Shown: positions 32,112 to 41,500 of the stretch, in pieces
Numbering within the stretch: position 1 is the stretch's first letter
Layout: the number at the start of each line of letters is the position of its first letter
From: Mailhella sp.
Lineage (GTDB): Bacteria; Desulfobacterota; Desulfovibrionia; Desulfovibrionales; Desulfovibrionaceae
Length of the DNA stretch: 64,000 nt
Assembly (NCBI GenBank): GCA_017940105.1
Contig: JAGAZG010000168.1
Span: forward strand, 6,361-70,360
Direction: 5' to 3'
The notes under the pieces: generated by a model
The model's database searches: none
What the model saw: only the letters and a program-made list of their open reading frames with translations
What the model was told of the DNA's origin: nothing
Translations under genes and position numbers: made by a program

Positions 32112-33140
32112 TCAGTCGCCATCGCCAGCGTTGCCAGAGTCTTCCTGTGCATTGTCGCCATCAAGAATTCTTTCGACATCCCGCTGAACTTCGGCCTCGT
32201 CAACAAGATCGCGTGTGGACATGACTTCTTCAGAATCCACAGCCAGGGCTTCGTGGCTGTCAAACGTCAGCCCGTGGCCGGCTTTTACTGCCAGCCGCCC
32301 GTCTCTCCCGTATTCAAGGCCGGGGCCTACGCCACTCGAAGGTGCACCTCCTTTGCTGAAAAGAGTGACGGCTACCTTGATGTCCCCTGCGGGACGACGC
32401 TGAGCATAGAAGCGAACAAGCCCATCAAGGGACTCGCAGCCTCCCATCATGCCAGCTTTATCCGCAATGCTGAAATAGCCGGGAACGCAGCCGCCCACAG
32501 GCACGAGGGCTTTGGTCGCATCCGTCTCCTCAACATCACACACGAATTTATAGTCCGGCGAACTTTCGCTTGCCGGAACCCAACCGCTTGCGGGCAGGGT
32601 CAAGATATAAGTGCCATAGTATCCGCCTATGGGGTACTTGGCGAGGGCTTCGTCGATATATTTCTGGACAGCCTTGATGGTGGCAAACGCCTCCGGGTCA
32701 ATGGCCGCCGATACTGCATCCACATCACCGACTGCTGCGATGATGTCAAAAGTTGCCAGCTTGCCAACAATCGAGCTTGCCGGACGAATCCATTCAGGCT
32801 CTCCTTCCAGCACCAGATAGGTGTAGGGAACCTCGCCCAAATCAGGGTCTTCCGCATAGAGCAGCAGGCTCGTGCAATAGAACCCTGTCTCCACGTCTGC
32901 GCTGTTGATTTGAACCGTGACTTGGCACTCGCCATCAATAGGCGACCCCACATCACTGATTCTTGCATCCATGACATAATCCGCAGGAACCGTCATGGTC
33001 TTTGGTGTTTCTCCCTCTGGAATTGTGCCTTTGCCGACAGCCACTCTGGTATAGTGCATCTTGCACCGACCAGCCAGCACCTTGCCTATAAGGGCGATGC
33101 CTGGGAGGCTGCCATAGCATCCGTCTTCATACCTAGCCAT
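32112..33140 (-). CDS. Tail fibre N-terminal/collar protein (342 aa)
   Basis: The N-terminus (MARYEDGCYGSLPGIALIG, then MHYTRVAVGKGTIPEGETP) matches the conserved base of P2/Mu-type tail fibre proteins that bind the baseplate. The middle includes YIDEALAKYPIGG; the acidic C-terminus is low in complexity. First fibre gene after the baseplate genes. Confidence 0.8.
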   Translation of the reverse strand: MARYEDGCYGSLPGIALIGKVLAGRCKMHYTRVAVGKGTIPEGETPKTMTVPADYVMDARISDVGSPIDGECQVTVQINSADVETGFYCTSLLLYAEDPDLGEVPYTYLVLEGEPEWIRPASSIVGKLATFDIIAAVGDVDAVSAAIDPEAFATIKAVQKYIDEALAKYPIGGYYGTYILTLPASGWVPASESSPDYKFVCDVEETDATKALVPVGGCVPGYFSIADKAGMMGGCESLDGLVRFYAQRRPAGDIKVAVTLFSKGGAPSSGVGPGLEYGRDGRLAVKAGHGLTFDSHEALAVDSEEVMSTRDLVDEAEVQRDVERILDGDNAQEDSGNAGDGD

Positions 33141-33155
33141 TGTTTTTCCCCCTCA

Positions 33156-34328
33156 TCAATCAATTCTTTTGGGTTTTATGCGGGTCTGTAACATCGACCC
33201 AGAACGTCCAGAATCGCCTCTGAGCGTCCTTTTGCTGTCAGGCAATATAGTATTCCTATCCTGCCGCTGAAACGCTCCATGGGCAACGCTGGCGTCCAAT
33301 TCAGCCGTTCTTTCCGCATCAGGCATCGCTGTGTCCAAATGGCGTTCAATATTCACGCCCCTTGCTACTTCCATCCTCTCTGCATCTGTTCGGCTCGCAT
33401 CTGGGTAAAAGCCCTGAATGTTTCTCTCAGAAAAGCCAAGATGCCTCACATCAAAAGGCTTTTCATGTCGCTGAGGAACATAAGGCGGCATATCACTGTC
33501 CAACCAGCTTCCTGTCATTCCCAGATGTTGCACATCAAATGGTTTCTCAAACGTCTGTGGCGTGTTCGGCGGCATATCTCCTTCAAACCAACTTTCAGCC
33601 TGTCCGATATGCAAAACATCAAAAGGCTTTTCAAATCTGTGCGGCTTATACGGAGGAATGTCGCCATACAGCCAGCTCTCGGTCTGTCCAATGTGCAGCA
33701 CATCAATCTGCTTCTCGGAAGTCCGCCGTGCGCCTACATCCGTTCCGATGTCAGCCGCATACAGGAAACCGCCCCGTGTTATTTTCAGTTCTGCTCTGTA
33801 CGTCCTGTATGTCCGAAGATATAACCGAAACCCAACACCTGCTGCAATCGTCCGCTTGATGGCATAACCAATCTGCTCAATCAGTTGCAGGCGCTCCTCA
33901 TCCAGCTTGGTCAAATCCACATAAATTCGTTTCTTCGCAGGGTACACATCCTCGGATTCCAATTCCGTATATTCCACACCAAGAAACTCTGCGGCGGCCT
34001 TGATAACGGTGTCCTCGTCACCACTTGATAGCTGAGCTATCATCTTGACCTTGATAAACAAGCGGTATAGCTGGTCAGATGCACCACCTCGCTTCACACC
34101 GAAGTTAGCGCCATAGCGGTCGAGCACACTGCCTTCCGCATAATCAAGGTCATCCCATTTCTTGATAAGGTCTGCCTGTTCATGAACCGTGTCCAGCCCC
34201 CAGGCGAATATCGAAAACAGTTTTCCGATATTTGTCTCCACAGGCTTGCCGCTTTGCAGATTATCGTAATCTTTTCTGCTATACGCACTTGTCAATGCGT
34301 ACAGCATTTTTGCCAAATACTTATTCAC
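33156..34328 (-). CDS. Baseplate wedge protein (YmfQ/gpI-like) with tandem repeats
   Basis: Residues 1-190 look like the tail protein that follows gpJ in Mu/P2-like phages (SIFAWGLDTVHEQADLIKKW, GSVLDRYGANFGV). Residues about 210-320 are four copies of a ~27-residue unit with EKPFDVxHxGxxxSWxxxDMPP. The last 70 residues carry DA.RT repeats. The repeats are not usual for this family and may vary in number. It overlaps gpJ by 4 bases. Confidence 0.8.
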   Translation of the reverse strand: MNKYLAKMLYALTSAYSRKDYDNLQSGKPVETNIGKLFSIFAWGLDTVHEQADLIKKWDDLDYAEGSVLDRYGANFGVKRGGASDQLYRLFIKVKMIAQLSSGDEDTVIKAAAEFLGVEYTELESEDVYPAKKRIYVDLTKLDEERLQLIEQIGYAIKRTIAAGVGFRLYLRTYRTYRAELKITRGGFLYAADIGTDVGARRTSEKQIDVLHIGQTESWLYGDIPPYKPHRFEKPFDVLHIGQAESWFEGDMPPNTPQTFEKPFDVQHLGMTGSWLDSDMPPYVPQRHEKPFDVRHLGFSERNIQGFYPDASRTDAERMEVARGVNIERHLDTAMPDAERTAELDASVAHGAFQRQDRNTILPDSKRTLRGDSGRSGSMLQTRIKPKRID

Positions 34329-35503
34329 GATACATCCACCAGACTTTCCTCTGTCACGGCCTTCTCACGAGGCGCAATATCAATGTTCTTCCAGCCATAG
34401 TTCACTCCGTCGCCACTGATTTTCAGCTTGAAGTCAACAACCCCAGACACTTTGAACACTTCCGTGGGTATCGCCACGCAGATGACATCTTTTCCGATGT
34501 TCAGCCCGCCTCTCGTATTGCCTCCAATGTACCGCACGATACTGGCTTTGATTTGCTCAATGCCATCCAGCGGAAACTGGTCATTGGTCACGAGATTGTA
34601 AACCCTGACCCACACCGGCCTGGGCACAGGACGATTGAAATGCACATCATAAAGCTGGCCTGACGACGTAAGAACTGGAACAACGGTATCACCAAATGTC
34701 TGAATGCCCGCCGCTTTCCTCTGGAAAATGATTTTTGCAATGTCCTCGTCCAGCCCGCCATACGCCACAATCTCAATGGAGTGCGGTGGCAGCCCGTGCT
34801 CATTCTCAAAATCTGTATCATTCTCCTCACCGATAACGGCAATTACCGCTTCTACGCCTTCATAGATGGCAGCCACGATCGCGTCTATGTTCACGCCTCC
34901 GGCAAAGTCCACAGAAATGTAATACCTTGCTCTGAACTCAGCATCCGTCTCAGTATTCCTACCGCCCTCAAAGGCTGACACATTCGTCACTTCCATGATG
35001 CCAGACTGAGGATTCGTGATGACTGTGATGGTGTTTTCCGGGGTGTTTCCGTCTGGCCCGGGCACTACAGCAGTAGCAGGAAGAACCACCGACCCGTCAC
35101 GGATAACGCCACCTTTCAGCGTGATGTACTGTATGCTCGCCACGGTTTCCGCAAGATAGCCCTCCGGCACATACACACCATCATCACCGCTGAAGGTCAA
35201 ATAGCCGACAGCTTTCTGCGCTCCCAAGAGCCGCAGTCCTATCGCCCGCCCTAAATTCAAGAGGCTTGCTCCTACCGCCGTGTCCACGAAACGGCTGTTA
35301 TATACATCCTCCAACGTGGAGAACAGGAGGTTCAGCATCCAGGCATAAATCCGCAGGAAAATCCCCAGCGGTGAGCGAACAGTCAGATTCGCGCCGGAGC
35401 CAAACAGTTCTCTAGCCTTATGCTCAAGAGCATCAAGCAGTTCTGCGTATGTTGGCCTACGAAAGCCCGCATCGGTCAGCCCCCAATCTGTTGCCTTTGC
35501 CAT
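34325..35503 (-). CDS. Baseplate J-like protein
   Basis: 392 residues with GVTL-type landmarks of gpJ/gp47: LTVRSPLGIFLRIYAWMLN near 40, LLNLGRAIGLRLLGAQ, GPDGNTPENTIT and RNTETDAEFRARYYIS. It forms the wedge that joins the baseplate plate to the hub. It starts at the stop of the gp25-like gene. Confidence 0.9.
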   Translation of the reverse strand: MAKATDWGLTDAGFRRPTYAELLDALEHKARELFGSGANLTVRSPLGIFLRIYAWMLNLLFSTLEDVYNSRFVDTAVGASLLNLGRAIGLRLLGAQKAVGYLTFSGDDGVYVPEGYLAETVASIQYITLKGGVIRDGSVVLPATAVVPGPDGNTPENTITVITNPQSGIMEVTNVSAFEGGRNTETDAEFRARYYISVDFAGGVNIDAIVAAIYEGVEAVIAVIGEENDTDFENEHGLPPHSIEIVAYGGLDEDIAKIIFQRKAAGIQTFGDTVVPVLTSSGQLYDVHFNRPVPRPVWVRVYNLVTNDQFPLDGIEQIKASIVRYIGGNTRGGLNIGKDVICVAIPTEVFKVSGVVDFKLKISGDGVNYGWKNIDIAPREKAVTEESLVDVS

Positions 35504-35871
35504 TATGCCGTCACCTCCAATCGTACCTTCTCACCGTTTATCATCGTTCCTTGGAACACTGCCGTGACGCTTCGGTTGTCGTATGTCACCTCAAGAGAAT
35601 CGACCCTCTGCACATACGGCTCCTGAAATATTGCCTCACGCAGCACTTCTTTGACCTCGCTCATATCTACCTCGTTCTGATTCTTCCCAACGATGCGTTC
35701 ATAATCCGTACCGTGGGTTTCATCCGCAAAGAACTCAGCTTTCCATGTCACGAGGGCATGACGAACATTTTGCACCACAGTATCTTCATCATAGATTTTC
35801 TTGAAATTGCCACCTTCGTCAAACACCAAGTCACGAATTTCCGGGTCTATCAAAAGCGTCATGTTGTCCAT
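35503..35871 (-). CDS. gp25/W-like baseplate wedge protein
   Basis: 122 residues with VVQNVRHALVTWKAEFFAD, the pattern of DUF2634/XkdS and gp25 lysozyme-like wedge proteins, which nucleate sheath assembly. Its stop touches the start of gpJ. Confidence 0.85.
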   Translation of the reverse strand: MDNMTLLIDPEIRDLVFDEGGNFKKIYDEDTVVQNVRHALVTWKAEFFADETHGTDYERIVGKNQNEVDMSEVKEVLREAIFQEPYVQRVDSLEVTYDNRSVTAVFQGTMINGEKVRLEVTA

Positions 35872-35875
35872 GCCA

Positions 35876-36205
35876 TCACCCGCCCACTATGACGTTCGGA
35901 CTGCCAACGACATGGTTGCCGCTTTGTCCGCAGCTCTGGCAAATCGTCACATCGCCAATGCGCGTCACTCCTCGCCCATTCACAAAAACCGTTGCCGAAG
36001 CACCAACGCTGACAAACGCCCCTCCATGCGGACAGTTGCACGGCCCTGTGTCACCCTTTCGGTGCGTCCCAAGGCCGTTGATAAGCACGTCAGGAGAAAC
36101 GACACTATTCGTGCCGCTTCTTCCATGCGGGCAACAGGGAAGACCTATGTCACAGGTTCCCGTAGTGCTGTCCCCTAGTCTTGTTGCCGGTGGCATATTG
36201 CCCAC
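35876..36205 (-). CDS. PAAR-like spike tip protein
   Basis: 109 residues of short repeats with conserved C, H and G: RLGDSTTGTCDIG, CCPHGRSG, GDTGPCNCPHGG, GDVTICQSCGQSG. The plan matches the PAAR-like tips that sharpen contractile tail spikes and bind a metal. It lies next to the Gp138-like spike gene. Confidence 0.85.
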   Translation of the reverse strand: MGNMPPATRLGDSTTGTCDIGLPCCPHGRSGTNSVVSPDVLINGLGTHRKGDTGPCNCPHGGAFVSVGASATVFVNGRGVTRIGDVTICQSCGQSGNHVVGSPNVIVGG

Positions 36206-36209
36206 CTCC

Positions 36210-36707
36210 TCAGTTGATATAGACCATCGGTGACTTAATCCGTATGTAATCCTTGGCTATTGCTATGAAGCTCCCGCCGTCCTCACTTGAAATGACGTGC
36301 GCATTATCTGGAATGCCAGGTGCAGAATAATTCCCTGACACTATCCCGCCTATGAATATGGCATCAGATGTCGCGTGATTGCGTTCTGTCAGCGGGTCAG
36401 CCTCTTTGCCGCCGGACACTGTGCTGTCAAGGTCATGGTCAAGATAAACCACCAATCCAACATCACCGACCGTTATCCAAGGCCGCACAATAAAACCGCC
36501 AGTTTTCATGCACATCACAGGGACGCGCAATATCGGCGGCTGGCTTTCATAATTGCCATGTTCCAGATGTTTCGACAAAGGCTGCACATTGACTGTCATC
36601 TTCTTTTTGTCAAAAGCTATGACTTTCACCGTAGCAGCCACGCAGACCGACTCCTTGAGTTTCTGATCATGCGTCTGCTCATACTGGAAACTGTTTACCT
36701 CAACCAT
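36210..36707 (-). CDS. Gp138-like baseplate spike protein
   Basis: 165 residues with LRVPVMCMKTGGFIVRPWITVGDVGLVVYLDHDLD, given here as shorter parts: VPVMCMKTGGF and VGDVGLVVYLD. These are the landmarks of the Gp138 OB-fold of membrane-piercing spikes. It should carry the PAAR-like tip. Confidence 0.85.
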   Translation of the reverse strand: MVEVNSFQYEQTHDQKLKESVCVAATVKVIAFDKKKMTVNVQPLSKHLEHGNYESQPPILRVPVMCMKTGGFIVRPWITVGDVGLVVYLDHDLDSTVSGGKEADPLTERNHATSDAIFIGGIVSGNYSAPGIPDNAHVISSEDGGSFIAIAKDYIRIKSPMVYIN

Positions 36708-36719
36708 TTCCTCACCACC

Positions 36720-37601
36720 TTATCCCGTATACGGCTTCAGCTCCATCGACGTTTTCCAATCACCTGTCCTGCCGCCAACGTGCTTGCCCTTTACCACCGT
36801 GAACTTCCCGTTAAGGTCACGGGATTCTATCCTGACCAGCTCTGCCGCCGCCACATTGTAATTCAGAAGGCAGGAACGCGAGATATTCTTTTCCTCTCGT
36901 TCCTCTGTTGAACCAGCTTTTTGCTTCGATTTCTTCTTGGATGTCTTCTGCGAGTTCTTTTTTGTCTCAAATGGAATGACATCCTTATCCTCATCAGAAC
37001 GCAGAAGGCCATTCTGCGCCGACAGCGTAAGTCCGTTGTCGATGCTTTCCTCAGCCTTCGTTATGTATAGCTGGCCTGTCGTTCTTACAATAAGACGACT
37101 CTTGCACTCGCTCACCACAATCTCTGCCAATACCTGCCGCAATACTCCCCGGCATACACGGCCTCGCGGATAGCTCTTGTCAATCGACAATTCGCATTTC
37201 GCTACCTCGATGCCAAAGATGTTCAGGAGGTCACGAACAATGGCAGATGCCATGCTGTTCTCTGCGTAGGTCTTATTGATGAGCTTGTCCAAAATTTCGT
37301 CAGCACAGGGCTGAACAGTCAGCGTCGTTGTCCAATCCACTTTCGTCTGCTTATGCCGCAGACCAACTACCTTCCCTATCAGGATGCAGCCTACGTTGTC
37401 CTCATATCCGGCATTCAGAACCACGGGGTCATCCTTCTGGATATTCGCCCGCGTATTCGGCGAAAGGTTTGTCACTGTGACCGTTGCAACCGGCGGCTCA
37501 TCCGTGTCCTCGAAAGGTATCTCAAACTTGAAATCCAGGCTATCGAGAGAATACTTATTTTTCCCGATGGTCAGGATTGCTTGCCTTATCCAGAATTCCA
37601 T
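36720..37601 (-). CDS. Baseplate hub protein (XkdQ/gpD-like)
   Basis: ATG 37601 follows AGGTGG; the frame is open further but lacks a better start. 293 residues with the hub features: VTVTNLSPNTRANI, AGYEDNVGCILIGKV, then a lysine-rich insertion near 215-240 (KKNSQKTSKKKSKQKA) that is unusual. It connects spike and tube. Confidence 0.8.
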   Translation of the reverse strand: MEFWIRQAILTIGKNKYSLDSLDFKFEIPFEDTDEPPVATVTVTNLSPNTRANIQKDDPVVLNAGYEDNVGCILIGKVVGLRHKQTKVDWTTTLTVQPCADEILDKLINKTYAENSMASAIVRDLLNIFGIEVAKCELSIDKSYPRGRVCRGVLRQVLAEIVVSECKSRLIVRTTGQLYITKAEESIDNGLTLSAQNGLLRSDEDKDVIPFETKKNSQKTSKKKSKQKAGSTEEREEKNISRSCLLNYNVAAAELVRIESRDLNGKFTVVKGKHVGGRTGDWKTSMELKPYTG

Positions 37602-37602
37602 G

Positions 37603-37959
37603 TCATTCCACCTGCCTGTCATGGAGATACAGCTTGACCTGCTTTCCAAAATTCTTTGGCGTAACCTCTGAAATCTCATCCCCCGAAAGGCATGACGGAA
37701 TAATCACAGGTATCGGGAACCGCTCGTCCTCCACAACATTGAACAGCGGTCGTCCGTATCGGATAATATCGCCGAAAGCAAGCACGTTCCCATTCACATC
37801 CAAGAGGTCAACCGTATAAAAACCGCCTTCCTCGTTGTACTTGATGGTGAACACGAACGTCTTGTCTTTCAGCTTGATGGAGAAGGAATATGGAACCTTC
37901 GACGCATCCACATCTATGTACTCCACTTCCGTGGTCAAGTCTATGAGCTGCAATGCCAT
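37603..37959 (-). CDS. Baseplate plug-type protein (118 aa)
   Basis: ATG 37959 lies 6 bases after AAGGAGG. Beta-rich with YNEEGGFYTVDLLDVNGNVLAFGD and a LVVEDERFPIP segment, as in the small proteins between hub and Dit in Firmicute myoviruses (baseplate plug family). Its stop overlaps the start of the hub gene. Confidence 0.75.
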   Translation of the reverse strand: MALQLIDLTTEVEYIDVDASKVPYSFSIKLKDKTFVFTIKYNEEGGFYTVDLLDVNGNVLAFGDIIRYGRPLFNVVEDERFPIPVIIPSCLSGDEISEVTPKNFGKQVKLYLHDRQVE

Positions 37960-37982
37960 ATCCATCCTCCTTCCTGCCAAAT

Positions 37983-38576
37983 CTAAAATGCCAGCCCATC
38001 ATAGCCTCCCGTGAGTCTCGTCAACGGGGCTGCACTGCTGTACGAATTGTATGCCGCCGAAAATTGCTCTGCGGCAGACGAACTTACCTGCTGTGAAGAA
38101 ACCATATTCAGCCCAGCATTGCCTGTCTTGGCAAGCTGCTGATTCGAGCTTTTCCCAGCGTCTTGGCTTGTCATCGGCTGCTGACCGTCCATCGGCACAT
38201 ACTCGGCAGATGTAATTTTCACCTGCTGAAGCGTTGCTGAGAACGATGCACCATCTTTGTTCTTGTAATCCCGCTTGAAATTCAGGCTGGTGAACACAAG
38301 ATTCGTCATCCGCGTGACACCTGTATAAGTGAGGATGTCCCGTGACTCCCGCATTTCCTTCAGTGCCTCAACCGCGCTGTCACCACCGATTATCACACCA
38401 GATATGGAGAGCTTACCGGCAGCGTTGTTCACATGGTCATTCATGTCCGCACCGTTCTCAACCGGGTTCGATGTCACCGAGCTGCTGTAACTCTCGCTCT
38501 CGCTGTCAACTATACCCGTCTGATAAGGCTCAAACCGAACTGTGCCACCCTTGCGACCCTCCAAAACGTATGCCAT
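37983..38576 (-). CDS. Dit-like/tail protein before the tape measure
   Basis: ATG 38576 follows AGGAGGTGGAGAGC. 197 residues; the first 130 have RFEPYQTGI, NPVENGADMNDHVNN and FKRDYKNKDGASFSATLQQVKI, the pattern of Dit-like baseplate proteins. The last 60 residues are S, Q and A rich. It probably encircles the tube end. Confidence 0.75.
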   Translation of the reverse strand: MAYVLEGRKGGTVRFEPYQTGIVDSESESYSSSVTSNPVENGADMNDHVNNAAGKLSISGVIIGGDSAVEALKEMRESRDILTYTGVTRMTNLVFTSLNFKRDYKNKDGASFSATLQQVKITSAEYVPMDGQQPMTSQDAGKSSNQQLAKTGNAGLNMVSSQQVSSSAAEQFSAAYNSYSSAAPLTRLTGGYDGLAF

Positions 38577-38588
38577 GCTCTCCACCTC

Positions 38589-41500
38589 CTACCTGAACGA
38601 ATACTGGTTCTTGAGCGCCATCCGCTCATACTCTGCTTCACGGAACTCTTGGAACAATTCTTTCACGGTGTCATACAACGATGTCTTCATGTCCTCAACA
38701 GTCTGCTCCGAGGCATTGCCATTGACCGTAATATTGATAACCGGAGCAAACGTCGATGACGAAGCACTGCTTTGGCTGTCCGGCGCAGTCTGTGCTGTGG
38801 CTGCCACAACTGCATCTGCTGTCTCGCCTGTTCCTGCGTCTGGAATAGCGTCAAGCACCGGCCCTGCGAAGTCACCCATCACGGAGTTCATCATGTCCGA
38901 GGCCAGCCCCTTGACATTTTTCAACAAGCCTGAGAACGAAGGTAGCTTGAACCCTTCAAACATCGGCTTCACGCCGAAATCAATGTCGGGAACTTCTGGC
39001 ATGATCACGTCACCCATGACAGGGTTCACTCCAAAGGTTTCATCCGGCACATCTATTTTCGGCATGACCATCTCGGCAATTTCAGGCACAACATTCACAG
39101 CCAAATCAGGCAAGGCTGCCATGAACCCTTCAAACATCGGCTTCACGCCGAAATCAATGTCGGGAACTTCTGGCATTTCCACATCTTCCACAAGCGGACT
39201 TACATCAACCGTCATACCAGCTGACAGCAAATCTGCAAGCTGTTTCTCTTGTGCTTTGAGCTTGTCCGCTTGAATACTGATGTCCTCATCACCCGTGATA
39301 CGGTTATACTCAGGAATATCAATGCCAAGCAAATTGCCAAGCTCATCACGCTGCGGAGCGATGTCACCGATGACAGGCTGTATCTGATAACTGACATCTC
39401 CGGACAGCATCTCATCCAACTGCTTCTTCTGAGCCGCAATCTTATCAGCCTGTATGCCCAGGTCTTCCAAACCTGTGATACGGTTATACTCAGGAATGTC
39501 AATGCTCAGGAGATTCCCCAGCTCATCAACTTCCTGTGCGTTGACCTTCGGAAGCTCAAGCTCTTTCGGCATAGAAGCCTCGATGCCTTTCGTCACGCCG
39601 CCGATAGTATCACCAAAGCCTTTGCCAACACCCAGCGCCATATTGTCGCCGATTTCTGCAAAAACCTTGGACGGAGATGCAATGCCAAGACTCGATTTCA
39701 CATTGCTGACGATGTTGCTGAAGAAACCGGACACTTGGCTTGTCAGCCAACCACCAGCACTTGAAATGCCCTGCCATACACCCTGCACGATATTCGTACC
39801 GATGCTGACCATCTCGCCGGGGAGCGATGCCAAAGCACTAACGATGCCTGAAGCCAACTGCGTAACAGCATCCAGCACCTGTGCTATGCCATCACTGACA
39901 CCGCCAGCCAAAGCCACCATCGCTTCCAACCCAACGCTTATGAACGTGGGAGCTTCGCCAGTGAAGAAGTCATACACCATGACCGGGATAGGCGCTATGA
40001 AGCCCATCAGCTCCGGCAATCCGCTCAGGATGCCTTCACCAAGGTTCGTGATGAACTCTATTCCCTGTTCCAGCATCCCTTGCCCATTCTCAGCAAAGAA
40101 CTCATAAATCATGACCGGGACAGGGAACAGGACTTCAAGAAGCATCGGCAATCCGGACATAATGCCATCAGCCAAATCCTGCACCAGCTCCATACCAACA
40201 TCAGCAAGGTTTCCAAAGAACGAACTTACATCATCCAGCGACGGCAAGCTGTCAAACAAGCTGCCGAAATCAGGCAAACTGAAATCCGTCGGCAGCAGTC
40301 CGGTGATGAAATCTATCACTCCACCGATGGTGTTGCTAAAGCCTTCACCGATACCGAGCGCCATGTTGTCGCCGATTTCCGCAAAGACTTTCGACGGAGA
40401 TGCGATGCCCAGGAACGACTTGACGCTATCGACTATCTTCCCGAAGAAACCAGGTATCATGCCGATTAACCACTCACCTGTCTCAGAGATTCCTGTCCAC
40501 AAGCCCTTCACGATTGCAACGCCGACATCTATCAACAGTCCGGGGATGTTCATGGCCGCATCAACCAACGCACCGCCTATGCTGACTATCGCTGACAACA
40601 CATCAGGCAGAGCATTCAATATGCCGCCAGCCAAATGTAGAATAAGCTCAACGCCTGTCTGCACTAAAGCTGGCGCTTCGGCACGAATGTAACCAACGAT
40701 GGATTCAATCAGCGTTGGCAGGTTCGACAGAAGGGCTGGAATGGCATTGATGATGCCCATGCCAAGCGTCGCAAGAAGCTGACCGCCCTGTTCCAACATG
40801 GCTGGACTGTTCTCAGCAAGAAAATCAAAAACTCCTGCCAGTACCAACGGAAGCTGGGCCGCAACTTCCGGCAAGCCCTCCGCAAATCCTTGAGCAAGCG
40901 TCTTTGCAAATTCCATACCCTGACTGGCCAAATCTGTCACAGTGGCAATCGCATTGGACATATTCGTGGACATACCACCAGCCGACTGTCCCAGCTCATT
41001 CCATCTGTCCTTGGTTGTGCCAAGCAAAGCATTTGCTGCACCAATGTCTTCGGCATTGAATATCGCTGAAATCGCATTTCTCCGCTCATCATCCGTAAGA
41101 CCAGCCATTGCCTCATTCAGTTCCGGGAATATCTCGGTAAAGCTCCGCATATTTCCCTTAGCATCCCTGACATCCACGCCGAGATTCTTCAGCGCAGCAG
41201 CCCCTTCTTCTGTTGGCTGGGCAATGCTCTGTATCACATCGCGCAGCTTCGTTCCTCCCTCGGCTCCTTTCAGGCCGTTATCAGCCAGTATGCCGAGAGC
41301 TACCGATGCCTCAGTCCCCCTGCCAGCCAAATCGTTGGCTGCACCGCCTACTTGGAACATGGCTTTCGCCAGTTCCGTGGCGTTCATGTTGGTCTGGGAG
41401 AACAGTTCATCCTGCTCATTCTTCAGAACTGCTGTTACGCCAGACAGCACTGCACCGCCGACTTGGGTCATGGCTCTTAATCCGGGCATCACGCGATCAG

